Assembly: GCF_042731755.1 (NCBI RefSeq)
Contig: NZ_JBHWLR010000019.1
Coordinates: forward strand, 33,866-97,865
Reading direction: 5' to 3'
From: Promicromonospora sp042731755
GTDB lineage: Bacteria; Actinomycetota; Actinomycetes; Actinomycetales; Cellulomonadaceae
Length of the DNA: 64,000 nt
Shown: one piece after another, positions 26,067 to 35,456 of the stretch
How positions within the stretch are numbered: position 1 is the first letter of the stretch
How the letters are laid out: each line of letters opens with the position of its first letter
Notes under the pieces: generated by a model
Database searches by the model: none
What the model was told of the DNA's origin: nothing
The model's input: the letters and a program-made list of their open reading frames with translations, nothing else
Position numbers and translations under genes: made by a program

Positions 26067-26819
26067 CTAGCCGGCGATCGTGAGGATTCCCCTGGTCAGG
26101 GCCGTGACCGCGCCCGCCACCGCCACGGTGACCGCGATGCGGGAGGCGGCCGAGGTCGGCAGCCGGCGGGCCAGGAGGTTGCCGAACGCCACCCCCGCGA
26201 GCACCGCGGCGAGCAGGACCGGCCAGACCCACCAGGCGGGGGCGGAGCCGGCCGGGATCGCGCCGAAGCCCAGCTTGGTGACCACCGACATGACGTTCAT
26301 GACCACGAGCAGCGGCTGCATCGTCGCGGCGAACGACCGGTGCTCCCAGCGGGTGGCCAGCGCGTACGCGGTCCAGGCGGGCGCCGCCACGCCCGAGGTC
26401 GTGTTCATGAAGCCCGCCGCCAGCCCGGTGACGACGGCGACCGGACGGCCCTGGATCCGCACCCGCCGCCGCAGCACGGCCGAGGCGCCCAGCGCGACCA
26501 GCACGGACCCGCCCACGATCACGTCGAGCCACGCGGTGTCGGCCTCGCGGACCGTCAGCGCGCCGAGCACGGAGCCCACGAGCATGAGCGGCAGGATCGT
26601 CACCACGCGCCGCCAGTCCACGCCGTCCCGCAGCGCCCGCAGGATGAGCAGCGCCGTGACGATCGCGGCCACGTTGCTGACCAGCACACCCACCGACGCG
26701 CCGAGGAACACCGTGAGCACCGGCGCGGCCACCATGCCGACGCCCATCCCGGCTACGCGCTGCAGCCCTGCCCCGAGGACGACGGCCAGGCACGCTGCGA
26801 TCAGGGCCGTCGTCTCCAC
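26067..26819 (-). CDS. TauE/SafE-family permease
   Basis: 250-aa inner-membrane protein with eight predicted helices and two related halves: N-half ACLAVVLGAGLQRVAGMGVG and VAAPVLTVFLGASVG, C-half VTGLAAGFMNTTSGVAAPAW. This is the TauE/SafE (DUF81) pattern, a family linked to export of sulfite, sulfoacetate and other organic anions. The GTG at 26819 is the start. Substrate unknown. It lies directly upstream of the membrane hypothetical gene on the same strand, so they may be co-transcribed. Confidence 0.85.
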   Translation of the reverse strand: METTALIAACLAVVLGAGLQRVAGMGVGMVAAPVLTVFLGASVGVLVSNVAAIVTALLILRALRDGVDWRRVVTILPLMLVGSVLGALTVREADTAWLDVIVGGSVLVALGASAVLRRRVRIQGRPVAVVTGLAAGFMNTTSGVAAPAWTAYALATRWEHRSFAATMQPLLVVMNVMSVVTKLGFGAIPAGSAPAWWVWPVLLAAVLAGVAFGNLLARRLPTSAASRIAVTVAVAGAVTALTRGILTIAG

Positions 26820-26934
26820 CCGGTCACGCTAACCCCGATACCGGCCCGCGCCGGGCCGTGACGGCCCTGATCAGCGGCCGGTCAGTGTTGCGTCTCCCAC
26901 ACCGTGACGGCCACGCACGTGGCGCGCCGTCCGG

Positions 26935-28281
26935 TCAGCGGGCCCGTGGCCACACGGCGGTAAACCGGGCGCCGCCGTCGGGCGACTCGCCGACGGCGGC
27001 CCGGCCGCCCCGGCGGCGGACGAGCTCGGCGACCAGCGCGAGGCCCAGCCCGGCGCCGCCCGAGGTGCGCGCGCGGTCGTCGGACACCCGGTAGAAGCGG
27101 TCGAACACCTTGTCCCGGTGCTCGGGCCGCACCCCGGGGCCGTCGTCGTCGACGAGCACGCGCACGGTGGACCGGCCCGCGAGCACCGACACCACGACCC
27201 GCGTGCGGGCGTACCGGCAGGCGTTGCGCAGCAGGTTGTCCAGCACGAGCCCGGTCTCCGTGCGCGCCGCGGCCGCCCAGACCTGGTCGGCGGCGGCGTT
27301 GACCACGATCGGCACCGGCTGCTCCCCGGCGCGTGCCACCGCCGCGTGCACCTCGCCCACCAGGTCCACGTCGTCCGCCGGCGGCAGCTCCCCGGCGTCC
27401 GAGCGGGCCAGCGCCAGCAGCCCGTCGAGCAGGGCCGACAGTCGTTCGGCGTCCGCCAGCACGTCGGCGTGCACCTCCTGCGAGAGCGCCGGGTCGGGGT
27501 CGGCCACCGCGACCTCCGACTGGAGGCGGATGGACGCCACGGGCGAGCGGAGCTCGTGCGCGGCGTCGCCCGTGAACCGGCGCAGCCGCTCCGTGGTGGC
27601 CTCCTGCCGGTCCAGCAGCTCGTTGAAGTCGTCGGCCAGGGCACGCAGCTCGCGGGCCGTGCCGGCGGGCACCTCCACGCGTGCGCCGGGGGCGAGCCGG
27701 CGCACGGACCGGCGCATCCGGGCGACCGGGACCAGCGCGGACCCGACGGCGAACCAGATAGCAACCCCCGCCACCACGGTTCCGACGAGAGCCGTGACCA
27801 GCAGCCACCGGCTGCCCGACGCCTCGGCGGCGCGCTGCCCCACGAGCCCTGTGCCGACCACCACGAGCCGCTGGCTCCCGTCGGGCGCCGTGACCACGGA
27901 GCCCTGCCAACGCACCTGCCGCCGGTCGCCCGCTGTGACCGGGGTCCCGGCCTTCAGGGCGCGCACCTGGTCGCGCGTCAGGGCGGGCGGCGGGGCGTCG
28001 TCGATGGCACCGCCCGCGGTGTCCAGCACGCGCACCTCCAGGCCGTCGGCCGGGGCGGGCTCCGTGCCGGCGACGACGTCGTGGGCGGCGCCGCTGAGCG
28101 CCGTCCGGAGCTCGTCGTCCACGGCGCCCGTCAGGAGCGGCCCGAGGCCCCGGCCCGCGACCAGCGCCAGACCCAGCAGGCAGACCAGCGTGACCGCCGT
28201 GGCGAGGGCGGTGATCCGCAGGCGCAGCGAGACGCCCGCCCAGGGCGCCCCCGTCCGGTGCCCGCCGGGCGCCGCCCGCAC
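26935..28281 (-). CDS. sensor histidine kinase
   Basis: 448-aa two-component sensor. An N-terminal helix (LATAVTLVCLLGLALVAG), an extracellular domain of ~120 residues and a second helix (LLVTALVGTVVAGVAIWFAV) are followed by HAMP, the H-box GDAAHELRSPVASIRLQSEV with its phospho-acceptor His, the N-box DNLLRNACRYA, and the G-boxes DDGPGVRPEHRDKVFDRFY and GGAGLGLALV. Its GTG start overlaps the TAG of the response regulator by one base (TAGTG), so translation is coupled. Its partners in genomic context are the divergent LolA-like/ABC operon. Confidence 0.95.
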   Translation of the reverse strand: MRAAPGGHRTGAPWAGVSLRLRITALATAVTLVCLLGLALVAGRGLGPLLTGAVDDELRTALSGAAHDVVAGTEPAPADGLEVRVLDTAGGAIDDAPPPALTRDQVRALKAGTPVTAGDRRQVRWQGSVVTAPDGSQRLVVVGTGLVGQRAAEASGSRWLLVTALVGTVVAGVAIWFAVGSALVPVARMRRSVRRLAPGARVEVPAGTARELRALADDFNELLDRQEATTERLRRFTGDAAHELRSPVASIRLQSEVAVADPDPALSQEVHADVLADAERLSALLDGLLALARSDAGELPPADDVDLVGEVHAAVARAGEQPVPIVVNAAADQVWAAAARTETGLVLDNLLRNACRYARTRVVVSVLAGRSTVRVLVDDDGPGVRPEHRDKVFDRFYRVSDDRARTSGGAGLGLALVAELVRRRGGRAAVGESPDGGARFTAVWPRAR

Positions 28282-28964
28282 TAGGGCGCGCCCCCGAGCC
28301 GGTACCCCTGCCCCCGGACGGTCCGGACCAGGTCACCGGCGCCGGCTGCCGCCAGCTTGCGGCGCAGGTAGCCCACGTACACCTCGACGACGTTCCGGGT
28401 CGCGGCCTGCTCGTCGCCCCAGACCTCGGTCAGCAGCTCCTGCTTGGTCCACACCGTCCCGGCGCGCGAGGCCAGCGCCACGAGCAGCGCGTACTCGCGC
28501 GGGCTCAGGGGCACGTCGACCTCGGCGTAGCGGACGGCGCGGGCCCCGCGGTCGACGGTCAGCGGCCCGAGCCGGATCGGCTCCCGCGTGGTGCCCGGGG
28601 CCGCGCGGCGCAGGACGGCGCGGAGCTGGGCGAGCAGGACCACGAACGAGAACGGCTTGACCACGTAGCCGTCGGCGCCGAGGTCCAGCCCGTCGGCCTG
28701 GTCCACCTCGCCGTCCTTCGCGGAGACGAGCAGCACCGGGGTGGTGACGCCGGCGGACCGCAGCTCCTGCAGCACGCGGTACCCGGACAGGCCCGGGATC
28801 ATGATGTCCAGCAGCACCGCGTCGAACGACCCGGTCCGGGCCAGGCGCAGCGCGGTCGGGCCGTCGGCCGCGACCGTGACGTCCATGCCCTGGGCGCGCA
28901 GGCCGCGGTCCAGCGCCTTGCGCACGCCCGGCTCGTCGTCGACCACGAGAATCTGCGGCCTCAT
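28281..28964 (-). CDS. OmpR/PhoB-family response regulator
   Basis: 228-aa regulator. The receiver domain has the acidic pair in ILVVDDEPGV, the phospho-acceptor Asp in DAVLLDIMIPGLSG, the Thr/Ser in VLLVSAKDG and Lys in YVVKPFS. The C-terminal winged-helix DNA-binding domain ends VVEVYVGYLRRKLAAAGAGD then LVRTVRGQGYRLG. Two ATGs are possible (28976 and 28964); the second begins directly at MRPQILVVDDE and is preferred. First gene of the operon with the kinase; the likely target is the divergent promoter at 28965-29128. Confidence 0.95.
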   Translation of the reverse strand: MRPQILVVDDEPGVRKALDRGLRAQGMDVTVAADGPTALRLARTGSFDAVLLDIMIPGLSGYRVLQELRSAGVTTPVLLVSAKDGEVDQADGLDLGADGYVVKPFSFVVLLAQLRAVLRRAAPGTTREPIRLGPLTVDRGARAVRYAEVDVPLSPREYALLVALASRAGTVWTKQELLTEVWGDEQAATRNVVEVYVGYLRRKLAAAGAGDLVRTVRGQGYRLGGAP

Positions 28965-29128
28965 GCCTGCCAGCATGCCGCACGCGGCGGCCGGTGCGTA
29001 GGCGGACGAGTGCGCTGGTGGGCGTGTCGTGCCCGGCGCCCGCCTCTCAGCGAGGTCTCAGCCGCCCTGGGGGATCGTGGAAGGAGCACGAGGGAAGCAC
29101 ACTGGTACCGGACGCGAAGGAGCGGGAC

Positions 29129-30319
29129 ATGAGGCCGAGGACGAAGGCGCTGGTCGCCGCCGGGTCGGGGATCGCGGTCGGGCTAGGCGGGCTGGCGTTC
29201 ACCGCGCTGCCCGCGGGCGCGGACGACGACCCGGTCCTCCCCACGATCGACGCGGAGCAGCTCGTGACCTCCGCGCTGGAGGCCACGCCGCCCGCGTTCG
29301 ACGGCGTGGCCGAGGTGAGCAACGAGCTCGGGCTGCCCGCCGTGCCCGGGGCCGACGCCCTCGACTTCGAGTCGGTGCGGGTCTTCCACGACGGCGCGCA
29401 GGCCGCCCGGGTCCAGGTCGAGCGGCCGACGTCGGAGCTGACGTTCGTGAAGAACGCCGACGAGGCGTGGGCCTACGACTCGCAGGAGAACAGCGCGCGG
29501 CACCTCACCTGGGACGACGCGGACCTCGCGACGGCCAGGGCCCAGGCGGAGAAGCACGCCGACGAGCGCGCGGGGGAGCAGGGGCACCCCGAGGCGCGGA
29601 TGGCGGACCCGTCGCAGGCGGCGACCGAGATCATCGAGCACCTGCGCCCGACCAGCGACATCGTCGTGGACGGCACGGCGCGCGTCGCCGACCGCGCTGC
29701 CTACGAGCTCGTGCTCACGCCCAAGCCGTCGGAGAAGACGCTGCTGCGCGAGGTCACGGTGGCGATCGACGAGCAGACGCGCGTGCCGCTGCGGTTCGAC
29801 GTGTACGCGAACGGCAGGTCCGAACCGGTCCTGTCGCTCGGCTTCACCGAGTTCGCGGTGGGCGCGCAGGACGCCGGCCTGTTCGAGTTCACGCCCCCGG
29901 CCGGCGCGAAGGTCGAGACCACCGACGCGGGCGACGTCGCGAAGGCGCACGGCGAGCACGCCGGGCAGGCCGGCGAGCCGGGCGGCCCCGCGGAGGGCCT
30001 GACGACGGTCGGCGACGGCTGGGACGCGGTGCTGGTGGGCACGGTGCCCGCCGACGCGCTGGGCCGGGATCTTGCGGGCTCGGGGTCCGACGACGGCGCG
30101 GCCGGGAGCGAGGGCTTCCTCGGCGGCGCGGATTCGGCGGGCGGCGAGCAGGACGTCGCCGGGCTGCTGGCGCAGATCGGCCGGCCGGTGTCCGGGGCCT
30201 TCGGCTCCGGCTCGTACGTCCGGATCGCCGTCGGCGGCGCGATCGTCACCGACGACGGCCAGTTCGCGGCCGGCGCGGTGCCCCGGCAGATGCTCGTCGA
30301 CGCCCTGGACCAGCAGTGA
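29129..30319 (+). CDS. exported LolA/RseB-like (MucB/RseB fold) protein
   Basis: 396-aa secreted or membrane-anchored protein. The ATG at 29129 follows GCGAAGGAG. A signal peptide (VAAGSGIAVGLGGLAFTALP, cleavage near AGA-DDD) precedes a ~260-aa LolA/RseB-type half-barrel domain: TIDAEQLVTSALEATPPAFD, VRVFHDGAQAARVQVERPT, EAWAYDSQENSARHLTW, LFEFTPPAGAKVE. A second region (300-396) ends DDGQFAAGAVPRQML. In actinobacteria such proteins often accompany a two-component system and ABC exporter. Its TGA overlaps the GTG of the ATPase gene (GTGA), so it is translationally coupled. Confidence 0.75.
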   Translation: MRPRTKALVAAGSGIAVGLGGLAFTALPAGADDDPVLPTIDAEQLVTSALEATPPAFDGVAEVSNELGLPAVPGADALDFESVRVFHDGAQAARVQVERPTSELTFVKNADEAWAYDSQENSARHLTWDDADLATARAQAEKHADERAGEQGHPEARMADPSQAATEIIEHLRPTSDIVVDGTARVADRAAYELVLTPKPSEKTLLREVTVAIDEQTRVPLRFDVYANGRSEPVLSLGFTEFAVGAQDAGLFEFTPPAGAKVETTDAGDVAKAHGEHAGQAGEPGGPAEGLTTVGDGWDAVLVGTVPADALGRDLAGSGSDDGAAGSEGFLGGADSAGGEQDVAGLLAQIGRPVSGAFGSGSYVRIAVGGAIVTDDGQFAAGAVPRQMLVDALDQQ

Positions 30320-31404
30320 CCGGACCAGCGACCGGACCAGCGACAGGGCCGGCCACCGGACCGGTGGCGACCGCGGCGCAGACCGCGGTCGCCGCCCGGA
30401 CGCGGGGCCTGCGCAAGGTCTACCGCGGCACGGTCGCCGTGGACGGCGTCGACCTGGAGGTGCCGGAGGGCGCCGTGGTCGGGATGCTGGGGCCCAACGG
30501 CTCCGGCAAGACGACGACCATCCGGATGCTGCTCGGTCTCGTCCAACCGACCGAGGGGGAGATCGAGCTGCTGGGCGTCCCCGTCCCGGGGGCCGTGGAC
30601 CGGGTGCTCCCGCACGTCGGTGCGCTCGTGGAGGGGCCGGGTTTCCATCCCTTCCTGTCCGGCCGGGAGAACCTGCTGCGGTTCGCCGCCGCCGAGCCCC
30701 TGCTGTCCGGGCGGGAGCTGGACGGCGCCGTGTCCGCGGCGCTGGAGCGGGTGGGCCTGGCGGGCGCGGCCCGCAAGAAGTACCGCGCGTACTCGCTGGG
30801 CATGAAGCAGCGCCTGGGGCTCGCCTCCGCGCTGCTGGTCCCGCGCCGGCTCGTGGTGCTGGACGAGCCGACGAACGGCCTCGACCCGGCCGGTACGCAG
30901 GAGGTGCGCCGGATCATCGCGGAGCTGCACGCCCAGGGGGTGACGGTGCTCGTCTCGTCGCACCTCCTGGCGGAGGTCGAGGCCACGTGCACCCACGTCG
31001 TCGTGCTGAACGCGGGCGTCGTCGTGGCGCAGGGCCCGCTGGACGACCTGCTGGAGTCCGGCAACCCCACGCTGCTCGTCACCACCGCCGACGGCGCCGC
31101 CGCGGCGGCCGCCCTGCGCGAGCAGCGGGTCACCGCGTGGCTCGCCCCGGCCGGCGTGCGCGTGGACCTCACGGGCACGACGCCGGCGACCGTGATCGAG
31201 ACGCTGGTCCGGGCCGGGGTCCGGGTCGACGAGGCCCGGCGGGAGCGCACCGGGCTGGAGGACGTCTTCGCGCGGCTCACGCACGACCTCGGGGAGGCCC
31301 CGGGCGAGCGCGCCGCCGCCGAGCCCGGCGCCGCCCAGCGCGTCACGGCCGAGCCCGGCGCCGGGCCCGCCGAACCCGTGCCCGACCGGGAGCCGGCCCG
31401 ATGA
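30316..31404 (+). CDS. ABC transporter ATP-binding protein
   Basis: 362-aa ATPase of the DrrA/CcmA exporter type. Walker A GPNGSGKTTT, Q-loop in LGLVQPTEGE, signature YSLGMKQRLGLASAL, Walker B RLVVLDEPTNGLDP and the switch His in VSSHLL are all intact. The N-terminus is a repeated TGPATGPATGP stretch coded by 12-nt tandem repeats near 30318-30355, and a Pro/Glu/Ala-rich tail of about 40 residues follows the domain. The start overlaps the previous stop by 4 nt and the stop overlaps the permease start (ATGA). Substrate unknown. Confidence 0.93.
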   Translation: MTGPATGPATGPATGPVATAAQTAVAARTRGLRKVYRGTVAVDGVDLEVPEGAVVGMLGPNGSGKTTTIRMLLGLVQPTEGEIELLGVPVPGAVDRVLPHVGALVEGPGFHPFLSGRENLLRFAAAEPLLSGRELDGAVSAALERVGLAGAARKKYRAYSLGMKQRLGLASALLVPRRLVVLDEPTNGLDPAGTQEVRRIIAELHAQGVTVLVSSHLLAEVEATCTHVVVLNAGVVVAQGPLDDLLESGNPTLLVTTADGAAAAAALREQRVTAWLAPAGVRVDLTGTTPATVIETLVRAGVRVDEARRERTGLEDVFARLTHDLGEAPGERAAAEPGAAQRVTAEPGAGPAEPVPDREPAR

Positions 31405-32312
31405 CGGCCACGGACCCGGCACAAGCCCCGGTCACCACCCCGGACCCGGCGCCGGCCCGGCTCCGCGCCCCGGTCGGCCGCCTGCTGCGGGCCGAGCTGC
31501 GGTGGATCTTCCGGCGTCCGCGGACGCTGGTGGTGCTGGGCCTGCTGACGGTGCTCCCGGTGATCACCGGCATCGCCGTGGACCTGACGGCGGGCGGCGC
31601 CGCCCCCGGGGCGGGCGGCGCGAGCCCGGACGGGCCGCCCGGCGGGGAGCCGCCGATCTTCGTGACCATGGCGACCAGCGCGTTCGTGCTGCCGCTGGGC
31701 TCGCTCATGACGCTGCTGATGCTCCTGCTGCCGCTCACGGTGGCCATGGCCGCCGGGGACGCGCTGGCCGGGGAGCAGTCCCACGGGGCGCTGCGCGGCT
31801 GGCTGCTCGCGCCCGTGGCCCGCGGCCGGCTGCTCGTGGTCAAGGCCGTGGGCGTGCTGGCGGTCGCGCTGGTCGCGGCCACGCTCGTCGTCGCGTCCGG
31901 CTTCGTCACCGGGCTGGTCCTGGCCGGGGCGGACAACCTCGCGTCGATGTCCGGGACCGAGCTGTCCGTCGGGGAGGTGCTGGGACGGCTGGCCGTCGCG
32001 ATCGCCTGGGCCACGCTCTACCTGATGGCGGTGGGCGCGGTGGCGCTGGCCATCTCGGCGTCCACCGAGCACCCCATGCTGGTGGTGGTGAGCGTGCTCG
32101 GCGGGCTCATCGTGTCCGGGGTGCTGCTGCAGATCTCGGCGCTGGACTGGCTGCACCCGTACCTGCTGCCGCAGTCGCTGGGCAGCCTCGTCGACCTGAT
32201 CCGGGACCCCGTGGCGACCGGCGGCCTGGGAGAGGGCGCGTTCCGGTCGCTGTGCTACCTGGTGATCGGCATGTCGCTGGCCTACGCCCGGCTCACGACG
32301 CGCGACGGCTGA
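31401..32312 (+). CDS. ABC-2-type transporter permease
   Basis: 303-aa integral membrane subunit with six hydrophobic segments. The first follows RAELRWIFRRPRTLVVLGLL, and the LPLTVAMAAGDALAGEQSHG block, then ALRGWLLAPV, is the typical ABC-2 motif after helix 2. The large first extracytoplasmic loop is Gly/Pro-rich (GGAAPGAGGASPDGPPGG). It pairs with the ATPase gene through an ATGA overlap. The three-gene operon ends at a 15-bp perfect hairpin. Confidence 0.9.
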   Translation: MTATDPAQAPVTTPDPAPARLRAPVGRLLRAELRWIFRRPRTLVVLGLLTVLPVITGIAVDLTAGGAAPGAGGASPDGPPGGEPPIFVTMATSAFVLPLGSLMTLLMLLLPLTVAMAAGDALAGEQSHGALRGWLLAPVARGRLLVVKAVGVLAVALVAATLVVASGFVTGLVLAGADNLASMSGTELSVGEVLGRLAVAIAWATLYLMAVGAVALAISASTEHPMLVVVSVLGGLIVSGVLLQISALDWLHPYLLPQSLGSLVDLIRDPVATGGLGEGAFRSLCYLVIGMSLAYARLTTRDG

Positions 32313-32320
32313 GCGCACGA

Positions 32321-32361
32321 ACGCCGTCGCGCACCCCCTTGCGGAAGGTGCGCGACGGCGT
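32321..32361. terminator. bidirectional hairpin terminator
   Basis: ACGCCGTCGCGCACC at 32321-32335 pairs perfectly with GGTGCGCGACGGCGT at 32347-32361 around an 11-nt loop. It separates the ABC operon from the convergent MFS gene. Confidence 0.75.
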
Positions 32362-32390
32362 CGGCGTCAGGAGCGCGAGCGGCGCGGCCG

Positions 32391-33773
32391 TCAGTCCCCG
32401 ACGTTCTCCGCGTAGTCCACGTCGCGCGTCTCGTGCGTCAGGAGCAGCGCGGCCAGCGTGATCACGGCCATCGCCGAGAGGTAGACGCCCACCAGCACGG
32501 GGGAGCCGTCGGCCTCGGCCCACAGCCACACGGCGATGAACGGGGCCACCGCGGCGCCGAGCACCGAGGACAGGTTGTACGCGATGCCGGAGCCCGTGTA
32601 CCGCACGTTCGCCGGGAACAGCTCGGGCAGGACGGCGGCCATCGGGCCGAACGTGAGGCCCATGAGCGTGAAGCCGAGGATCAGCAGGGTCTGCACACCC
32701 ACGTGGCCCGCGGAGAACAGCGGCACGAACAGCGCGCCGAACACGATGATCGCCACGGTGACCCAGATCAGGTGCTTGCGGCGGCCGAACTTCTCCGCCA
32801 TCGGCCCGGACGTCAGCGTGAAGATGCCGAAGAACACGACGCCCACGATCAGCATCCAGAGGAAGTCGATCTTCTCGTAGCCGAGGCCGGCGGGGGAGCC
32901 GTCGGTGGGCGCGGTCGGCGCGACGCCGTAGTTCAGCGTGAACGTCGTCATCAGGTAGAACAGCGCATAGGTGGCCAGCATGATGAACGTGCCCGAGATG
33001 ATCTGTCGCCACGAGGTGCGGAAGACGCGGGCCACCGGCACCTTGCTGACGGCCTCGGCCTCGATCACCTTGCGGAACGCGGGGGTCTCCAGCAGCGAGA
33101 GCCGCACCCACAGGCCCACGATCACCAGCACGGCGGACGCGATGAACGGGATGCGCCAGCCCCAGGCGGCGAACTGCTCGGGCGTGAGCGACGTGGACAG
33201 GGCGATGAACACCGTGTTGGCGAGGATGAAGCCGATCGGCGCGCCGAGCTGCGGGAACGTGCCGTAGATGGCGCGCTTGCCCTCGGGCGCGTTCTCGGTG
33301 GCGAGGAGGGCGGCGCCGCTCCACTCGCCGCCGAGGCCGAGGCCCTGGCAGAACCGGCACAGCACCAGCACCGCCGGCGCGGCCACGGCCCAGCCCGGCG
33401 TCGACGCCGCCGGGATGAGGCCGATCAGCACCGTCGCGATACCCATCGTGAGCAGCGACGCGACCAGCGTCGCCTTGCGGCCGATCCGGTCACCGAAGTG
33501 CCCGAACAGGACCGAGCCGACCGGCCGCGCCACGAAGGCGACGCCGAACACGGCGAACGACGACAGGAGCTGCGTGGTGGGGTCCTCGGCGTTCGGGAAG
33601 AACAGCGCAGGGAAGACCAGCGAGGCGGCCGTCGCGTAGATGTAGAAGTCGTAGAACTCGATGGACGTACCGATGAGGGAGGCCAGGACGACGCGGCCGC
33701 GAGGATTGCCGGCCGGCGCTGTGCTCTCCCCGCCGCCGGGGGTCCCGGCGGTCGGCGCTGCGGAGGTGCTCAT
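32391..33773 (-). CDS. MFS transporter, metabolite:H+ symporter (MHS) family
   Basis: 460-aa 12-helix permease like ShiA, ProP and KgtP. Family motifs are GTSIEFYDFYIYATAASLVF in helix 1, FGHFGDRIGRKATLV between helices 2 and 3, the RFCQGLGLGGEWSGA helix 4-5 segment and YGTFPQLGAPIGFILAN. These proteins import organic acids or osmolytes with protons; the substrate is not evident. The N-terminal 20 residues are Pro/Gly/Thr-rich. The ATG start is at 33773, and the 281-bp region upstream to murA holds no gene I can support but should contain promoters for both divergent genes. Confidence 0.9.
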   Translation of the reverse strand: MSTSAAPTAGTPGGGESTAPAGNPRGRVVLASLIGTSIEFYDFYIYATAASLVFPALFFPNAEDPTTQLLSSFAVFGVAFVARPVGSVLFGHFGDRIGRKATLVASLLTMGIATVLIGLIPAASTPGWAVAAPAVLVLCRFCQGLGLGGEWSGAALLATENAPEGKRAIYGTFPQLGAPIGFILANTVFIALSTSLTPEQFAAWGWRIPFIASAVLVIVGLWVRLSLLETPAFRKVIEAEAVSKVPVARVFRTSWRQIISGTFIMLATYALFYLMTTFTLNYGVAPTAPTDGSPAGLGYEKIDFLWMLIVGVVFFGIFTLTSGPMAEKFGRRKHLIWVTVAIIVFGALFVPLFSAGHVGVQTLLILGFTLMGLTFGPMAAVLPELFPANVRYTGSGIAYNLSSVLGAAVAPFIAVWLWAEADGSPVLVGVYLSAMAVITLAALLLTHETRDVDYAENVGD

Positions 33774-34054
33774 CCCGCGAGATTAGGCACGGCGTCCGCG
33801 ATCCGGGAAGGTCGTCTCGCGATACGGATGGGGTCTTGACGTAGGCTGCCGACGGCGGCATGCGCGGGCCCTGTGCACGAGCGGCGTGTCGAACTGCGGC
33901 CTGGTGCGTCGCGAGTGAAGGTGTGGTGAACGGTGAATACTCCCACCGGTTGCCGTGTTGGCACGACCGGCGGTGAGGGGCAGGATCGACCGGGCTCCCG
34001 GAGGCTCCGCCATCGGACATCCATCATCGGAACGAACGAGACGACGACGAGGAT

Positions 34055-35371
34055 ATGAACGATCTGCTGTATGTGAACGGCGGCAACCCGTTGAACGGGA
34101 CCATCACCGTTCGAGGCGCAAAGAACTTCGTGTCGAAGTCCATGGTGGCTTCTCTGCTGGGGGAGACCCCGAGCGTGCTGCGGAACGTTCCGCAGATCCG
34201 TGACGTCAAGGTCGTCTCGGGGCTCCTGGACCTGCACGGCGTGAACGTCAAGTACGACACCGACGCCGGCATCCTGGACCTCGACCCGTCCAACGTCGAG
34301 TCCGCCCACGTGGCCGACATCGACGCCCACGCCGGCTCCAGCCGCATCCCGATCCTGTTCTGCGGGCCGCTGCTGCACCGCCTCGGCGAGGCGTTCATCC
34401 CGGACCTGGGTGGCTGCCGCATCGGCGACCGCCCCATCAACTACCACCTCGACATCCTGCGCCAGTTCGGCGCCGTCGTGGACAAGCGGCCCAACGGCAT
34501 CCACCTGCGGGCGCCGCGCCGCCTGCAGGGCACCAAGATCTCCCTGCCCTACCCGTCGGTGGGCGCCACGGAGCAGACGCTCCTGACGGCGGTCCGCGCC
34601 GACGGCATCACCGAGCTCTCGGGCGCGGCGATCGAGCCCGAGATCATGGACCTCATCGCGGTGCTGCAGAAGATGGGCGCCATCATCTCGGTCGACACCG
34701 ACCGCGTGATCCGCATCGAGGGCGTCGACCGCCTCGAGGGCTACTCCCACACCGCGCTGAACGACCGGATCGAGACCGCGTCCTGGGCCTCCGCGGCCCT
34801 GGCCACGGGCGGCGACATCACCGTCAAGGGCGCCACGCAGCCCGAGATGATGACGTTCCTCAACACCTTCCGGAAGGTCGGCGGCCGGTTCGAGGTGCAG
34901 GACGACGGCATCCGCTTCTGGCACGCCGGCGGCGACCTCAAGTCCATCGTGCTCGAGACCGACGTCCACCCGGGCTTCATGACCGACTGGCAGCAGCCGC
35001 TCGTCGTCGCGCTCACGCAGGCCGCCGGTCTGTCGATCGTGCACGAGACCGTGTACGAGAACCGCTTCGGCTTCACGGACGCGCTGCGCAAGATGGGCGC
35101 CACGATCCAGGTCTACAAGGAGTGCCTGGGCGGTCGCGACTGCCGGTTCGGCCAGCGCAACTTCCACCACTCCGCCGTCGTCTCCGGCCCGACGCCGCTC
35201 TCCGCGGCCGACATCGAGGTCCCGGACCTGCGCGGCGGGTTCTCCCACCTCATCGCGGCCCTGGCCGCCAAGGGGCAGTCGACGGTGCGCGGCATCGGCC
35301 TGATCGACCGCGGCTACGAGAACTTCCAGGACAAGCTGGAGGCGCTGGGCGCCGAGGTCGTCCGCGGCTGA
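34055..35371 (+). CDS. murA: UDP-N-acetylglucosamine 1-carboxyvinyltransferase
   Basis: 438-aa cytosolic enzyme for the first committed step of peptidoglycan synthesis (enolpyruvyl transfer from PEP to UDP-GlcNAc). The start MNDLLYVNGGNPLNGTITVR leads to the Lys-Asn pair in RGAKNFVSKSM. The PEP-binding Cys lies in DLGGCRIGDRPINYHLD, which implies fosfomycin sensitivity rather than the resistant Asp variant. The ATG at 34055 has GACGAGGAT upstream. The gene begins the core block murA-plsC-gpsA. Confidence 0.95.
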   Translation: MNDLLYVNGGNPLNGTITVRGAKNFVSKSMVASLLGETPSVLRNVPQIRDVKVVSGLLDLHGVNVKYDTDAGILDLDPSNVESAHVADIDAHAGSSRIPILFCGPLLHRLGEAFIPDLGGCRIGDRPINYHLDILRQFGAVVDKRPNGIHLRAPRRLQGTKISLPYPSVGATEQTLLTAVRADGITELSGAAIEPEIMDLIAVLQKMGAIISVDTDRVIRIEGVDRLEGYSHTALNDRIETASWASAALATGGDITVKGATQPEMMTFLNTFRKVGGRFEVQDDGIRFWHAGGDLKSIVLETDVHPGFMTDWQQPLVVALTQAAGLSIVHETVYENRFGFTDALRKMGATIQVYKECLGGRDCRFGQRNFHHSAVVSGPTPLSAADIEVPDLRGGFSHLIAALAAKGQSTVRGIGLIDRGYENFQDKLEALGAEVVRG

Positions 35372-35386
35372 CGCTCTCTCCTCGCA

Positions 35387-35432
35387 CGTGTCGGACGCTC
35401 CGGTCCCCCTGGTGACCTGAGCGTCCGACACG
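35387..35432 (+). terminator. hairpin terminator after murA
   Basis: CGTGTCGGACGCT at 35387-35399 pairs perfectly with AGCGTCCGACACG at 35420-35432 (13 bp, 20-nt loop), followed by GTTCGG. It implies that plsC-gpsA has its own promoter or depends on partial readthrough. Confidence 0.65.
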
Positions 35433-35456
35433 GTTCGGCCGAGTATCCTTTCGGCC

